Shown: positions 7,920 to 18,044, counted from the first letter of the stretch. The stretch: 44,227 nucleotides of DNA from CAZYMF01 sp964648215 (GCA_964648215.1 CAZYMF010000018.1:1-44227), one strand, 5' to 3'. Made by a program: numbers and translations. Notes: generated by a model from the sequence alone, not told the origin.

Positions 7920-8438
7920 ATGGCATTCGGCAGAGCGCGCGAGCGCATCGAGGCACACGGCCTCGAGCTCAAGGAGAAAGTGGTACAGATCAACCGCGTC
8001 GCCAAGGTGGTCAAGGGCGGACGGCGGTTCAGCTTCAGCGCTCTGGTGGTGCTCGGTGACGGCAATGGTCACGTCGGCTACGGCTTGGGCAAGGCCAACG
8101 AGGTGCCGGAGGCCATTCGCAAGGGCATCGAGCACGCGAAGAAGACGTTGCTCACCGTCCCCCTGGTCGGCGGCACCATCCCCTTCGAGGTACAGGGTCG
8201 CTTCGGCGCCGGGCACGTGCTGCTGCGCCCGGCCGCTGACGGAACCGGGGTCATCGCCGGCGGTGGCGTCCGCGCGGTGGTCGAGCTGGCTGGCGTTCGC
8301 AACGTGCTCACCAAGTGCATCGGCTCCCACAACCCGCACAACATGGTCAAGGCGGCGATGGAGGCGTTGCGCATGCTGCGTCTGCCCGACGACATCGCTG
8401 CGGCCCGAGGGCGCACCTTGGAAGAGATTCGAGGTTGA
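7920..8438 (+). CDS. rpsE: 30S ribosomal protein S5
   Basis: Encodes 172 residues of S5 (uS5), important for mRNA helicase activity and decoding accuracy. It shows VVQINRVAKVVKGGRRFSFS and ALVVLGDGNGHVGYGLGKAN (dsRNA-binding-like domain with the spectinomycin loop), then GGGVRAVVELAGVRNVLTKC. Ribosome site GAGGAGCG lies before the ATG. Length and order are normal. Confidence 0.97.
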   Translation: MAFGRARERIEAHGLELKEKVVQINRVAKVVKGGRRFSFSALVVLGDGNGHVGYGLGKANEVPEAIRKGIEHAKKTLLTVPLVGGTIPFEVQGRFGAGHVLLRPAADGTGVIAGGGVRAVVELAGVRNVLTKCIGSHNPHNMVKAAMEALRMLRLPDDIAAARGRTLEEIRG

Positions 8439-8444
8439 ACGCCG

Positions 8445-8630
8445 ATGACCGATGCACGCATGTTGAAGGTGACGCTGAAGCGTAGTCCCATCGGGCAGAC
8501 CACTCGTCAGCGGGATACGCTGCGCGGGTTGGGCCTGACCCGTGTCGGCCGCACGGCCATCGTTCGTGACAGTGAGCCGGTACGCGGGATGCTCCGCAAA
8601 GTGCAGCACCTGATCGAGGTGGAGTCTTAG
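8445..8630 (+). CDS. rpmD: 50S ribosomal protein L30
   Basis: Encodes 61 residues of L30 (uL30), a small protein absent from some lineages. The sequence MLKVTLKRSPIGQTTRQRDT and LRGLGLTRVGRTAIVRDSEP matches the family, including the conserved SPIG and GLGL segments. It sits between rpsE and rplO as usual, and the stop is directly followed by the rplO ATG. Confidence 0.95.
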   Translation: MTDARMLKVTLKRSPIGQTTRQRDTLRGLGLTRVGRTAIVRDSEPVRGMLRKVQHLIEVES

Positions 8631-9072
8631 ATGGATCTCAGCAACCTCTCCCCGGCGCCCGGGGCCACCAAGAAGCGCAAGCGGGTGGGGCGCGGTCCCG
8701 GCTCGGGGCACGGCAAGACTTCTTGTCGCGGGCACAAAGGGCGCGGCGCCCGCTCCGGTGGCAGCACGCCGCCGGGCTACGAGGGTGGGCAGATGCCGTT
8801 GCAGCGCCGCCTGCCCAAGCACGGCTTCCGCAACCCGACGCGCCGCGAGTTCGCCATCGTGAACCTCGCCACGCTCGAGGAACGCTTCGAGGCGGGGGCG
8901 ACGGTCGACCCGGCACAGCTGCTCGAGCGGCGGATGATTCGCGGCCGCATGCCGGTCAAGATCCTGGCCGAGGGGCAGTTGACCAAGGCGCTCACGGTTC
9001 ACGCGCACAAGTTCAGCGAGGCTGCCAAGCAGCGCATCGAGGCCGTTGGCGGCCGGGTGGAGGTCATCGTCG

Positions 9073-9080
<8 letters not shown>
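8631..9080 (+). CDS. rplO: 50S ribosomal protein L15
   Basis: Encodes 149 residues of L15 (uL15), a late 50S assembly protein. The N-terminal half is the Gly/Arg-rich tail KKRKRVGRGPGSGHGKTSCR and GHKGRGARSGGSTPPGYEGG typical of L15, followed by GQMPLQRRLPKHGFRNPTRR. The ATG follows the rpmD stop with no gap, and the 3' end overlaps the secY start by 8 bases. Confidence 0.96.
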
Positions 9081-10383
<1,303 letters not shown>

Positions 10384-10401
10384 GATGCGGACCGAGGCCG
10401 C

Positions 10402-11055
10402 GTGGTGCAGGTAATCCTCATCGGGCCCCCGGGGGCGGGGAAGGGGACCCAGGCGGGAGCGCTGCAAGAGCGGCTTCGGGTGCCGCATATCTCGTCGGGA
10501 GATCTGTTGCGGAACGCAGTGAAGCGAAAGACGGAAACGGGTTTGCAAGCGAAGCAGTACATGGATCGGGGAGAGTTGGTTCCTGACGACATCGTGGTGC
10601 GCGTGATTGAAGAACGGGTACGACAGGACGACTGCCGTGACGGCTTCATCGTCGACGGCTTCCCGCGCAACGTGTCGCAAGCGGAGGTGCTGACGCCGAT
10701 GCTGGCCTCCCTGGGGAAGATGGTCGACCACGTCGTGAGCTTCGCCGTGCCGCGCGAGGAGATCATCAAGCGCCTGAGCGGGCGGCGAACCTGCCGCAAC
10801 TGTGGTGCCATGTACCACATCATCTTCGATCCGCCGGTGAACAGCGGGTTGTGCAACAAGTGCAACGGCGAGCTGTACCAACGCGACGACGACCAGGAGG
10901 ACACCATCGCGGCGCGCCTCGACGTCTATCAGCGCGAGACGGCGCCGCTGCTGGAGTACTATCGCGCTCGCGGCCTGTTGCGCGAGGTCAACGGGATCGG
11001 CAGCCGCGAGCAGATCTTCGAGCGCATTCTGGGCGCGCTGGCTTTGACGCCATGA
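10402..11055 (+). CDS. adk: Adenylate kinase, zinc-lid type
   Basis: Encodes 217 residues of adenylate kinase (ATP + AMP to 2 ADP). The P-loop GPPGAGKGT is at residues 8-16, the AMP-binding segment has SSGDLLR at 31-37, and DGFPRN at 85-90. The LID carries four cysteines, Cys131, Cys134, Cys151 and Cys154, arranged as in zinc-binding long-form kinases of Gram-positives and many deltaproteobacteria. GTG start. The stop overlaps map in ATGA. Confidence 0.97.
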   Translation: MVQVILIGPPGAGKGTQAGALQERLRVPHISSGDLLRNAVKRKTETGLQAKQYMDRGELVPDDIVVRVIEERVRQDDCRDGFIVDGFPRNVSQAEVLTPMLASLGKMVDHVVSFAVPREEIIKRLSGRRTCRNCGAMYHIIFDPPVNSGLCNKCNGELYQRDDDQEDTIAARLDVYQRETAPLLEYYRARGLLREVNGIGSREQIFERILGALALTP

Positions 11056-11813
11056 TTGTCCTCAAGTCCCCGGAGGAGATTCAGTTGATGCGCCGGGCGA
11101 GCGCTATCGTGGCCGAGGTGCTGGAGGAGTTGCGCGCTCGCGTGCGGCCCGGTATGAGCACGGGAGAGCTGGATCGGGTCGCCGAGGAATTGACGCGAAG
11201 ACACAAGGCGCGGCCGGCCTTCAAGGGCTACGAGGTCGCGGGCCGAGTGTACCCGCGCACTCTCTGCATCTCCATCAACGAGGAGGTCGTGCACGGTATC
11301 CCGAGTGATGAGCGGGTGCTGCGCGAGGGCGACATCGTCGGCCTCGACTTCGGCGTCTGCTACGAAGGTTATTACGGTGACGCGGCTATGACCGTGGCGG
11401 TCGGCGAGGTGACTCCGCAGGATGCAGAGCTCATGCGGGTGACCAAGGAATCGCTCGAAGAGGGCATCCACGAGGTGGCCGTGGGCAAACGCATCGGAGA
11501 TATCTCGGCGACGATCCAGGATCGCGTCGAGCGTGCGGGGTTCTCGGTCGTTCGTGAATTCGTCGGTCATGGGATCGGGACACAGCTGCACGAGGATCCG
11601 CAGGTGCCCAACTTCGGGGCCCGCGATCGCGGTGTTCGGCTTCGTGCCGGCATGGTGCTGGCCATTGAGCCGATGGTCAACGCCGGCGGCCCGGAAGTCC
11701 GGATCAAGGCTGACGGATGGACCGCGGTGACGCGCGACGGCAAGCGTTCGGCGCATTTCGAGCATTCGGTGGCCGTCACCGAAGACGGTCCGTACGTGCT
11801 CAGCCACGTATAG
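11052..11813 (+). CDS. map: Methionine aminopeptidase, type I
   Basis: Encodes 253 residues of MetAP, which removes the initiator Met from new proteins. The frame is open upstream, but the ATG at 11052, overlapping the adk stop in ATGA, gives MIVLKSPEEIQLMRRASAIV, the family start. Metal-ligand regions are visible: DIVGLDFGVCYEGYYGDAAM (two Asp ligands), GHGIGTQLHEDPQVPNFG (His ligand) and LAIEPMV (Glu ligand). A final Glu lies in SAHFEHSVAVTEDG. Confidence 0.97.
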   Translation: MIVLKSPEEIQLMRRASAIVAEVLEELRARVRPGMSTGELDRVAEELTRRHKARPAFKGYEVAGRVYPRTLCISINEEVVHGIPSDERVLREGDIVGLDFGVCYEGYYGDAAMTVAVGEVTPQDAELMRVTKESLEEGIHEVAVGKRIGDISATIQDRVERAGFSVVREFVGHGIGTQLHEDPQVPNFGARDRGVRLRAGMVLAIEPMVNAGGPEVRIKADGWTAVTRDGKRSAHFEHSVAVTEDGPYVLSHV

Positions 11814-11832
11814 CGGCGACAGGGAGTGAACC

Positions 11833-11946
11833 GTGAAAGTCCGAGCGTCGGTGAAGAAGATTTGCAAGAACTGTAAGGTGGTCCGCCGTTACGGCGTGGT
11901 GCGGGTTCTGTGCACGAACGCCCGCCACAAGCAGCGCCAGGGGTAA
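11833..11946 (+). CDS. rpmJ: 50S ribosomal protein L36
   Basis: A short gene of 37 codons plus TAA, starting at GTG and reading KVRASVKKICKNCKVVRR at the N-terminus. Cys11, Cys14, Cys27 and His32 form the zinc ribbon of L36 (bL36), the smallest ribosomal protein. It begins 19 bases after map and ends 12 before rpsM, its normal position. infA, which usually lies between map and rpmJ in many bacteria, is not here. Confidence 0.95.
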   Translation: MKVRASVKKICKNCKVVRRYGVVRVLCTNARHKQRQG

Positions 11947-11958
11947 GCGAGGCAGGTT

Positions 11959-12342
11959 ATGGCACGCATTGCGGGAGTCGATTTACCGCGCAACAAGCGG
12001 ATGGAGATCGCGCTCACCTATATCTTCGGCATCGGGCGCTCGACCTCCAACAAGATTCTGGTAGAGGCAAAGGTCGACCCGAACGTGAAGAGCGACGCTC
12101 TCGGCGACGATGATGTGGTGCGCATCCGCCAGGTCATCGACCAGAGCTATAAGGTGGAAGGCGACCTGCGGCGCGAGATCGCGGTCAACATCAAGCGCTA
12201 CATGGATCTGGGCAGCTATCGCGGCCTGCGACACCGGCGCAACCTTCCCGTGCGCGGCCAGCGCACTCACACGAACGCCCGGACGCGCAAAGGGCCGCGG
12301 CGAGCCATCGCCGGGAAGAAGCCGCCACCGTCCAAGGGCTGA
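11959..12342 (+). CDS. rpsM: 30S ribosomal protein S13
   Basis: Encodes 127 residues of S13 (uS13), which bridges the 30S head to the 50S subunit and contacts P-site tRNA. It reads MARIAGVDLPRNKRMEIALT, then YIFGIGRSTSNKIL and the C-terminal RGLRHRRNLPVRGQRTHTNA with RTRKGPRR. It starts the alpha-operon part of the cluster (rpsM, rpsK, rpsD, rpoA, rplQ). Confidence 0.97.
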   Translation: MARIAGVDLPRNKRMEIALTYIFGIGRSTSNKILVEAKVDPNVKSDALGDDDVVRIRQVIDQSYKVEGDLRREIAVNIKRYMDLGSYRGLRHRRNLPVRGQRTHTNARTRKGPRRAIAGKKPPPSKG

Positions 12343-12366
12343 TTCGAGCGGAGAGGAACACGAACG

Positions 12367-12792
12367 ATGGCGAAGGAAGACGGGGCCGAAAAGGCCAAGG
12401 CGTCCGAGAAGGTCGCCGGCGTCAAGCGGAAGAAGTCGAAGCGGATGGTCAGCGAGGGCATCGTCCACATCCATTCGACCTTCAACAACACGATCATTAC
12501 CATCACGGACCCGACAGGAGGGGTGGTCGCCTGGGCCAGCGCGGGCTCGGTGGGGTTGAAGGGCTCGCGCAAGGGTACCCCGTTCGCGGCGCAGCTGGCG
12601 GCGGACGCGGCGGCGAAGAAAGCGATGGAGTCCGGCGTGCGGAGTGTGCAGGTCTTCGTCAAGGGGCCCGGCGCGGGGCGCGAGTCGGCCCTGCGCTCGC
12701 TGCAGGCCGCCGGTTTCGCCATCAGCTTGATCAAGGACGTGACCCCGATTCCGCACAACGGCTGCCGGCCGCCCAAGCGGCGGCGGGTGTAA
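12367..12792 (+). CDS. rpsK: 30S ribosomal protein S11
   Basis: Encodes 141 residues of S11 (uS11), on the 30S platform. The lysine-rich N-terminal stretch is about 12 residues longer than in E. coli. The core GIVHIHSTFNNTIITITDPT, then GGVVAWASAGSVGLKGSRKG and the end DVTPIPHNGCRPPKRRRV are diagnostic. Ribosome site GAGAGGAA precedes the ATG. Confidence 0.97.
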   Translation: MAKEDGAEKAKASEKVAGVKRKKSKRMVSEGIVHIHSTFNNTIITITDPTGGVVAWASAGSVGLKGSRKGTPFAAQLAADAAAKKAMESGVRSVQVFVKGPGAGRESALRSLQAAGFAISLIKDVTPIPHNGCRPPKRRRV

Positions 12793-12811
12793 GGCGCAGG
12801 AGGCATCAAGC

Positions 12812-13438
12812 GTGGCCCGATATACCGATTCCGTGTGTCGTCTGTGCCGCCGTGAGGGACTGAAGCTGTTCCTCAAGGGCGAGCGTTGCTATACCGACAA
12901 GTGCGCCATCGAGCGTCGGAACTATCCGCCCGGGGAGCACGGGCAGGGACGTGTGCGCTTCTCGGAGTACGCCGTTCAGCTGCGCGAGAAGCAGAAGATC
13001 CGGCGCATGTACGGGTTGCTGGAGAGCCAGTTTCGCCGCTACTTCGACATGGCGGAACGGGCGCAAGGCATCACCGGCGAGACGTTGCTGCAATTGCTCG
13101 AGCGGCGGTTGGACAATATGGTTTATCGGATGGGGTTTGCCACCTCGCGTGCCGAGGCGCGGCAGCTGGTGCGGCACGGTCACTTCACCGTCAATGGGCG
13201 CAAGGTGAACATTCCGTCTTTCTTGCTCAAGCCCGGCCAAGTCGTCGCCGTGCGCGAGAGCAGCCAGTCGGTCGCCCGCATCCAGGAGGCTCTGGCCCAA
13301 GCCGATCGCCGGGGAACTCCCGAGTGGCTCGAGGTGCAGCGCGAGGCCTTCAGCGGCCGCGTCAAGGCGCTGCCCGCACGTGCCGATCTGACCATGCCCA
13401 TCAACGAGAAGCTCGTGGTGGAGCTCTACTCGAAGTAG
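12812..13438 (+). CDS. rpsD: 30S ribosomal protein S4, zinc-finger type
   Basis: Encodes 208 residues of S4 (uS4), a primary 16S rRNA-binding protein and, in E. coli, the repressor of the alpha operon. GTG start after an AGGAGG site. Cys9, Cys12, Cys26 and Cys31 form the N-terminal zinc finger of the C+ type. The S4 RNA-binding domain begins at LERRLDNMVYRMGFATSRAE, with ARQLVRHGHFTVNGRKVNIP. Confidence 0.97.
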   Translation: MARYTDSVCRLCRREGLKLFLKGERCYTDKCAIERRNYPPGEHGQGRVRFSEYAVQLREKQKIRRMYGLLESQFRRYFDMAERAQGITGETLLQLLERRLDNMVYRMGFATSRAEARQLVRHGHFTVNGRKVNIPSFLLKPGQVVAVRESSQSVARIQEALAQADRRGTPEWLEVQREAFSGRVKALPARADLTMPINEKLVVELYSK

Positions 13439-13481
13439 ACGGTGCCCGGCCCATCGCTGGTCACTGTCTTCGGAGGTATCC

Positions 13482-14504
13482 ATGCAGCCACAACGCAACT
13501 GGCGCGATCTGCTCAAGCCCAAGAAGCTGGAGGCGGACGAGAAGAGCCTGACGCCGACGTACGGCAAGTTCGTCGGCGAGCCGTTCGAACGCGGCTTCGG
13601 GATTACTGTTGGGAACGCCCTGCGCCGCATTCTCCTGTCGTCGCTGCAGAGCGCGGCCATCACCGCCGTCAAGATCAAGGGGGTGCTGCACGAGTTCTCC
13701 ACCATCCCCGGTGTCCGAGAAGACGTGACCGACATCGTGTTGAACCTGAAGGAGGTCCGGCTTCGGCTTCACGAGGGCTTGCAAGGGTCGGCCCGCATCG
13801 AGGCCAAGGGGCCCTGCGAGATCAAGGCGGGCGACATCCAGGCCGGCCCGAATGTCGAGATCCTCAATCCCGATCTGCACGTGGCCACGCTGTCCAAGGA
13901 AGGGCAGCTCGACATGGAGCTGAGCATCCGCAGCGGTCGGGGGTATGTCCCGGCGGAGCGTAACAAGGAAGAGGACGCGCCCGTGGGAACAATCCCGATC
14001 GATGCCGTCTTCTCGCCCGTGCGTAAGGTGAACTACACGGTCACCAACGCCCGCGTGGGGCAGCGGACCGACTACGACAGGCTCACGCTCGAGCTATGGA
14101 CCGATGGGAGCGTCCGGCCCGAAGATGCCGTGGCGTACTCGGCAAGGATTCTGCAGGACCAGCTCGCCGTCTTCGTCAACTTCGAGGAGACCGGAGAGAT
14201 GGCCGAGGCGGCCGAGGAACGACAGCCGAGCCTCAACGAGAACCTGTTCCGCAGCGTTGCCGAGCTGGAGCTGTCGGTGCGCGCCGCCAACTGCCTGCAG
14301 AACGCCGACATCAAATACATCGGCGAGCTGGTTCGCAAGACCGAGGCGGAGATGCTGAAGACCAAGAACTTCGGCCGCAAATCGCTCAACGAGATCAAGG
14401 AAATCCTGCACGAGATGGGGCTGGATTTCGGCATGCGGATCGAGAACTTCCCGTCGCGAGAAGAGCTCGACCGGCGCCTGGCCAAGGAGCGGGAATCGGC
14501 CTGA
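13482..14504 (+). CDS. rpoA: RNA polymerase alpha subunit
   Basis: Encodes 340 residues of RpoA. The N-terminal dimerisation domain spans roughly residues 20-235, with FERGFGITVGNALRRILLSS and the loop GVLHEFSTIPGVREDVTDIV. The C-terminal domain from about 265 (ELELSVRAANCLQNADIKYI, GELVRKTEAEMLKTKNFGRK) binds UP-element DNA and activators. GGAGGT precedes the ATG with good spacing. Placement between rpsD and rplQ is canonical. Confidence 0.98.
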   Translation: MQPQRNWRDLLKPKKLEADEKSLTPTYGKFVGEPFERGFGITVGNALRRILLSSLQSAAITAVKIKGVLHEFSTIPGVREDVTDIVLNLKEVRLRLHEGLQGSARIEAKGPCEIKAGDIQAGPNVEILNPDLHVATLSKEGQLDMELSIRSGRGYVPAERNKEEDAPVGTIPIDAVFSPVRKVNYTVTNARVGQRTDYDRLTLELWTDGSVRPEDAVAYSARILQDQLAVFVNFEETGEMAEAAEERQPSLNENLFRSVAELELSVRAANCLQNADIKYIGELVRKTEAEMLKTKNFGRKSLNEIKEILHEMGLDFGMRIENFPSREELDRRLAKERESA

Positions 14505-14564
14505 GGCCGCCCCGCAGAGGGCCGCGCAATTCATACTCGGCCGCGGCGGGAGTTCGAAGACATC

Positions 14565-15002
14565 ATGCGACATCTGAAATCGGGAAGGAAGCTGAACCGG
14601 ACCAGCGCGCATCGCAAGGCGCTGTTCCGCAACCTGGTCACCTCGTTGCTGCAGCACGAGAGCGTCCACACCACCGACGCCAAGGCCAAGGAGCTGCGCT
14701 CGTACGCCGACAAGATCATTACGCTCGGCAAGAGGGGCACCTTGCATGCTCGTCGTCAGGCCCTCACCTTCGTGCGCAGTGCCTCCGTGGTGCGGAAGCT
14801 GTTCGACGAGATCGCGCCTCGCTTCCAGGAGCGGCAGGGTGGGTACACGCGAGTGATCAAGCTCGGCGTGCGTCGCGGTGATGCCGCCCCGCTCTCGCTG
14901 GTGGAGCTCACCGAGCGCAGCGAGTCCGGCAAGAGCGAGGCCGAGCGCAAGCGAGCGCGGCGACAACGCGCCCGACAGAAGAAGGAAGCGGCCGCGCAAT
15001 AG
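14565..15002 (+). CDS. rplQ: 50S ribosomal protein L17
   Basis: Encodes 145 residues of L17 (bL17), near the tunnel exit. It begins MRHLKSGRKLNRTSAHRKAL and continues FRNLVTSLLQHESVHTTDAK, the standard family start, and has GGYTRVIKLGVRRGDAAPLS. The tail after about residue 120 is a charged Lys/Arg/Glu extension beyond the core fold. It is the last gene of the cluster and is followed by a terminator hairpin. Confidence 0.97.
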   Translation: MRHLKSGRKLNRTSAHRKALFRNLVTSLLQHESVHTTDAKAKELRSYADKIITLGKRGTLHARRQALTFVRSASVVRKLFDEIAPRFQERQGGYTRVIKLGVRRGDAAPLSLVELTERSESGKSEAERKRARRQRARQKKEAAAQ

Positions 15003-15029
15003 CCGGAACTTCTTCCGTCCGCGATTCAA

Positions 15030-15070
15030 GGGGCTCGACTCATCTGGTGAGTCGGGCCCCTTGTGTTTGT
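15030..15070 (+). terminator. Intrinsic terminator of the ribosomal supercluster
   Basis: The arms GGGGCTCGACTCA (15030-15042) and TGAGTCGGGCCCC (15048-15060) pair over 13 bp with one G-U wobble in the plus-strand RNA and a five-base loop TCTGG. A T-rich stretch (TTGTGTTTGT) follows. It lies 28 bases after the rplQ stop, so it should end the long ribosomal transcript. Confidence 0.85.
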
Positions 15071-15159
15071 GGCGGCGAGCAAACGCCGACGCCGTGCGCC
15101 AGGCGAGGCGAGATCTCGCCGAGGACTGCCGGCCGTCGTGGTCTCAAAACAGCGGGGAA

Positions 15160-15250
15160 CGGAGAGGGAGGGATTCGAACCCTCGGTAGAGGTTTAAGCC
15201 CCTACACGCGCTTAGCAGGCGCGCGCCTTCGACCGCTCGGCCACCTCTCC
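15160..15250 (-). tRNA. tRNA-Ser, anticodon GCU
   Basis: On the minus strand the 7-bp acceptor GGAGAGG pairs with CCTCTCC. The D-arm has GCC/GGC closing AGCGGTCGA, the anticodon stem CGCGC/GCGCG holds the loop CTGCTAA with anticodon GCT (15214-15216), and the T-arm GAGGG-TTCGAAT-CCCTC is standard. A long variable arm and discriminator G identify a serine tRNA reading AGC/AGU. CCA is not encoded. No gene lies in the 90 bases between it and the terminator at 15070; that stretch holds the short palindrome GGCGAGATCTCGCC at 15107-15120. Confidence 0.96.
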
Positions 15251-15349
15251 AAGCGAAAATCGCTCGATTTCCCTACATGCACCGACAGCCGATTGCAACG
15301 GCCCGCGGGCAAATTCAAGCCATTTGCCCGCGCGCGAGCGCGATCCCTC

Positions 15350-17167
15350 TCAGGCGGGGTGACCCGCGACGGTCAGACGCCGGTTGAGGTCGAAGGCCGC
15401 GCTGATCAGCCCGAGGTGGGTGAACGCCTGCGGGAAGTTGCCGAGGTGCTCGCCGCAAGGGCCCAGCTCCTCGGCGTAGAGCCCGACATGATTGGCGTAG
15501 CCGAGCGCCTTTTCGAAATAGAAGCGGGCCTTCTCGAGATCGCCGGAGCGCGACAGGCACTCGACGTACCAGAACGAGCACATGGTGAAGGTACCCTCCC
15601 GACCGCGCAGGCCGTCACCGAAGGTGTTGCCGCCGTAGCGGTAGACCAGCGAATCGTCCACCAGCTCCTCTTCGATGGCGCGCAGAGTGGAGAGCCAACG
15701 GGGGTCGCGCGGTCCGAGGAACTTGACCAGAGGCATCAGCAGGCTGGCGGCGTCGAGATGCTTGGCCCCCTTGTAGTGCACGAAGGCCTGGCGCTCCGGG
15801 TCCCAGAAATGGGTGAAGATGTCCCGGTAGACATCGTCCCGCGCCTTCTGCCACCGGCTCAGCGGCGCCGGCAGGGAGCGCCGTTGCGCCAGCCTCACGC
15901 CGCGGTCGAGGGCCACCCAGCACATCACCCGCGAGTAGAGGAACTCCTGGCGCCCGCTGCGGATCTCCCAGACGCCTTCGTCCTTCTCGCGCCAGTGGCG
16001 GCACACCCAGTCGAGGAGGCGGACGATGTTGGCCCACAGGTCGTGCGAGATCGGCTCGGCGTACTTGTTGTAGAGGTAGACGGAGTCCATCAGCTCGCCG
16101 TAGATGTCGAGCTGGAGCTGATTGAACGCGCCGTTGCCGATCCGTATCGGGGACGATTTTCGGTAGCCCTCCAGGTGGGGCAGCTCGATCTCGGCGAGCT
16201 CGTGACGACCGTCGATTCCGTACATGATCTGCAACGCGCCATTGGGCTCGAGCTCGTTGCAGCGGGCCTCGATCCATCTCATGAACGCGGCGGCCTCGTC
16301 GGTGTAGCCGAGACGGAAGAGGCCGTAGAGCGTGAACGAGGCGTCGCGGATCCAGGTGTAACGGTAGTCCCAGTTGCGTTCACCGCCGATCTCCTCGGGT
16401 AGCCCGAAGGTCGGTGCGGCCACGAAGGAGCCGTGGCCCTGCGAAGTGAGCAGCTTCAACGTGAGAGCCGAACGGTTCACCATGTCGTGCCAGCGGCCGT
16501 TGTACGTCGAGCGACCGATCCAGCGACGCCAAAAGTTGACCGTGCTCTTGAAGGACTCGGAAACGTAGTCGGCGGCGCCGGAGCAGGACTCGGTACCTTC
16601 GCGAGCCTCTTCGAGAACGAAGGCGGCCGTCTCGCCGGCTCTCAGGGTGAACTCCGCCACCGCCGCGCCGTCCTCGATGCGCACCGGGACCTCGGAGCGC
16701 AGGCGCAGCGCCGTGCCGTCGGCTCCTTGGGAGACGAAAAGCACCTCGCCGTCGCGCCGCTCGACGTGATGATGCGCCCGCGCGTAGTCGAAGCGCGGCC
16801 GGCAGACCATGTGGAAGCGAACCTCTCCACGGACGGTCTTGGCGCGGCGGACCAGGTTGTGCGTGTGGGTCGCCTCCTCGATGGGCATGAAATCGGAGAT
16901 CTCCGCGACACCGTCGCGGGAAAGGAAGCGGGAGAGCAGCACGTTGGTGTCCGGCAGGTAGAGCTGCCGCTGCCGCACGCCGTCGAGTTCAGGGGCGATC
17001 TGGAAGTGGCCGCCGTTCTCGTGATCGAGCAGCGCCGCGAACACGGTCGGCGAGTCAAACCGGGGAACGCACATGAAGTCGACCGAGCCGTTCATGCCGA
17101 TCAGGGCGACCGTGTGGAGGTCGCCGACGATGCCGTAGTTCTCGATTGGCTGATAGTCTGCGCGCAT
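15350..17167 (-). CDS. Glycoside hydrolase family 15 protein (glucoamylase/trehalase-like)
   Basis: Encodes 605 residues of a GH15 enzyme, expected to be cytoplasmic (no signal peptide) and to hydrolyse alpha-glucosidic bonds by inversion, as in bacterial glucoamylases and trehalases. The start at 17167 gives MRADYQPIENYGIVGDLHTV, which aligns with family starts; an upstream in-frame ATG at 17203 adds 12 residues. The N-terminal beta domain contains GMNGSVDFMCVPRFDSPTVF. The (alpha/alpha)6 barrel shows RNWDYRYTWIRDASFTLYGL, DEGVWEIRSG (likely general acid) and GLYAEELGPCGEHLGNFPQA (likely base region). It stands alone on this strand, so the substrate (trehalose, starch or another glucan) cannot be told. 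Confidence 0.9.
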   Translation of the reverse strand: MRADYQPIENYGIVGDLHTVALIGMNGSVDFMCVPRFDSPTVFAALLDHENGGHFQIAPELDGVRQRQLYLPDTNVLLSRFLSRDGVAEISDFMPIEEATHTHNLVRRAKTVRGEVRFHMVCRPRFDYARAHHHVERRDGEVLFVSQGADGTALRLRSEVPVRIEDGAAVAEFTLRAGETAAFVLEEAREGTESCSGAADYVSESFKSTVNFWRRWIGRSTYNGRWHDMVNRSALTLKLLTSQGHGSFVAAPTFGLPEEIGGERNWDYRYTWIRDASFTLYGLFRLGYTDEAAAFMRWIEARCNELEPNGALQIMYGIDGRHELAEIELPHLEGYRKSSPIRIGNGAFNQLQLDIYGELMDSVYLYNKYAEPISHDLWANIVRLLDWVCRHWREKDEGVWEIRSGRQEFLYSRVMCWVALDRGVRLAQRRSLPAPLSRWQKARDDVYRDIFTHFWDPERQAFVHYKGAKHLDAASLLMPLVKFLGPRDPRWLSTLRAIEEELVDDSLVYRYGGNTFGDGLRGREGTFTMCSFWYVECLSRSGDLEKARFYFEKALGYANHVGLYAEELGPCGEHLGNFPQAFTHLGLISAAFDLNRRLTVAGHPA

Positions 17168-17327
17168 GGGGAAATAGTACGAAATCGCCCGGATCGGGTC
17201 CATCCGGACACTGCCCCATCTTCTCGCCCGGGGCCGCTTCGGCTCCGGTTGGATTTCGCCCCAACCCGAGACATGATTGCCCGGTCGGCAAGGGTGGCGC
17301 GATGGCGTCGCCGGAAAGGCGGAGGCA

Positions 17328-17984
17328 ATGCGGACTCTCTCGTATCAAGAGGCGCGCCGGGTCTACGATCGCATCGGTTCGGCGCAGGACAGCCAGGCCT
17401 TCTACGAAGACCAGGCCACTGACGATCTCATTGGCCACGGCGACTTCGGAACGGCACAAAGCGTATTCGAGCTCGGCTGCGGCACCGGGCGCTTCGCCGC
17501 GAAGCTGCTCGAGCACGAGCTGCCGCCGGGCGCGAGCTATCGCGGGGTTGATCTCAGCCCGACCATGGTGGCTCTGGCGGAGAAGCGGCTGAGCCCCTTT
17601 CCCGGCCGCGCGCGGGTCGATCTATCGGACGGAAAGCCGCCGACCTCCGAGCCGGCCGGAGCTTACGATCGCTGGGTGTCGAACTACGTCCTGGATCTGC
17701 TCTCGGACGACGACATCCGCGCCGCGCTTGCCGAGGCGCACCGGATGCTGCGCGCCGGCGGGTTGCTGTGCCTCGCCAGTCTGTCCACCGGGGCGGGTCC
17801 CGGCTCGCGGGCCGTTGCCCGCGTGTGGTCGTGGGTGCACCGACTGCAGCCGAAGATCGTCGGTGGCTGCCGGCCGCTCGCGCTCGCCTCGTACCTGCCG
17901 GAAGACCAGTGGCGGCTACGTCACCACGCGAAGCCGGCACCGTTCTGTGTCCCCTCGGAAGTGGTCGTGGCCGAACGTCGCTAG
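17328..17984 (+). CDS. Class I SAM-dependent methyltransferase
   Basis: Encodes 218 residues. Motif I, VFELGCGTGRF at about residues 46-56, is the SAM-binding glycine loop, followed by YRGVDLSPTMVALAEKRL (motif II acidic region) and the RMLRAGGLLCLASL strand after motif III. The ATG at 17328 is preceded by GGCGGAGG at good spacing, so I prefer it to an earlier GTG at 17277. The substrate is unknown; UbiE/arsenite-type and small-molecule methyltransferases share these motifs. It is divergent from the GH15 gene and has no obvious operon partner. Confidence 0.82.
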   Translation: MRTLSYQEARRVYDRIGSAQDSQAFYEDQATDDLIGHGDFGTAQSVFELGCGTGRFAAKLLEHELPPGASYRGVDLSPTMVALAEKRLSPFPGRARVDLSDGKPPTSEPAGAYDRWVSNYVLDLLSDDDIRAALAEAHRMLRAGGLLCLASLSTGAGPGSRAVARVWSWVHRLQPKIVGGCRPLALASYLPEDQWRLRHHAKPAPFCVPSEVVVAERR

Positions 17985-18044
17985 CGCGACCGCCGAGCGG
18001 TCCGTATCGGGCCCAGTAGACGGCGCCCGCGCCCTCGATAGGAT

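Noticed and set aside
15047..16402. Plus-strand open frame running through the tRNA-Ser gene
   Set aside because: It crosses a tRNA and is antisense to the GH15 gene, whose motifs are unmistakable.
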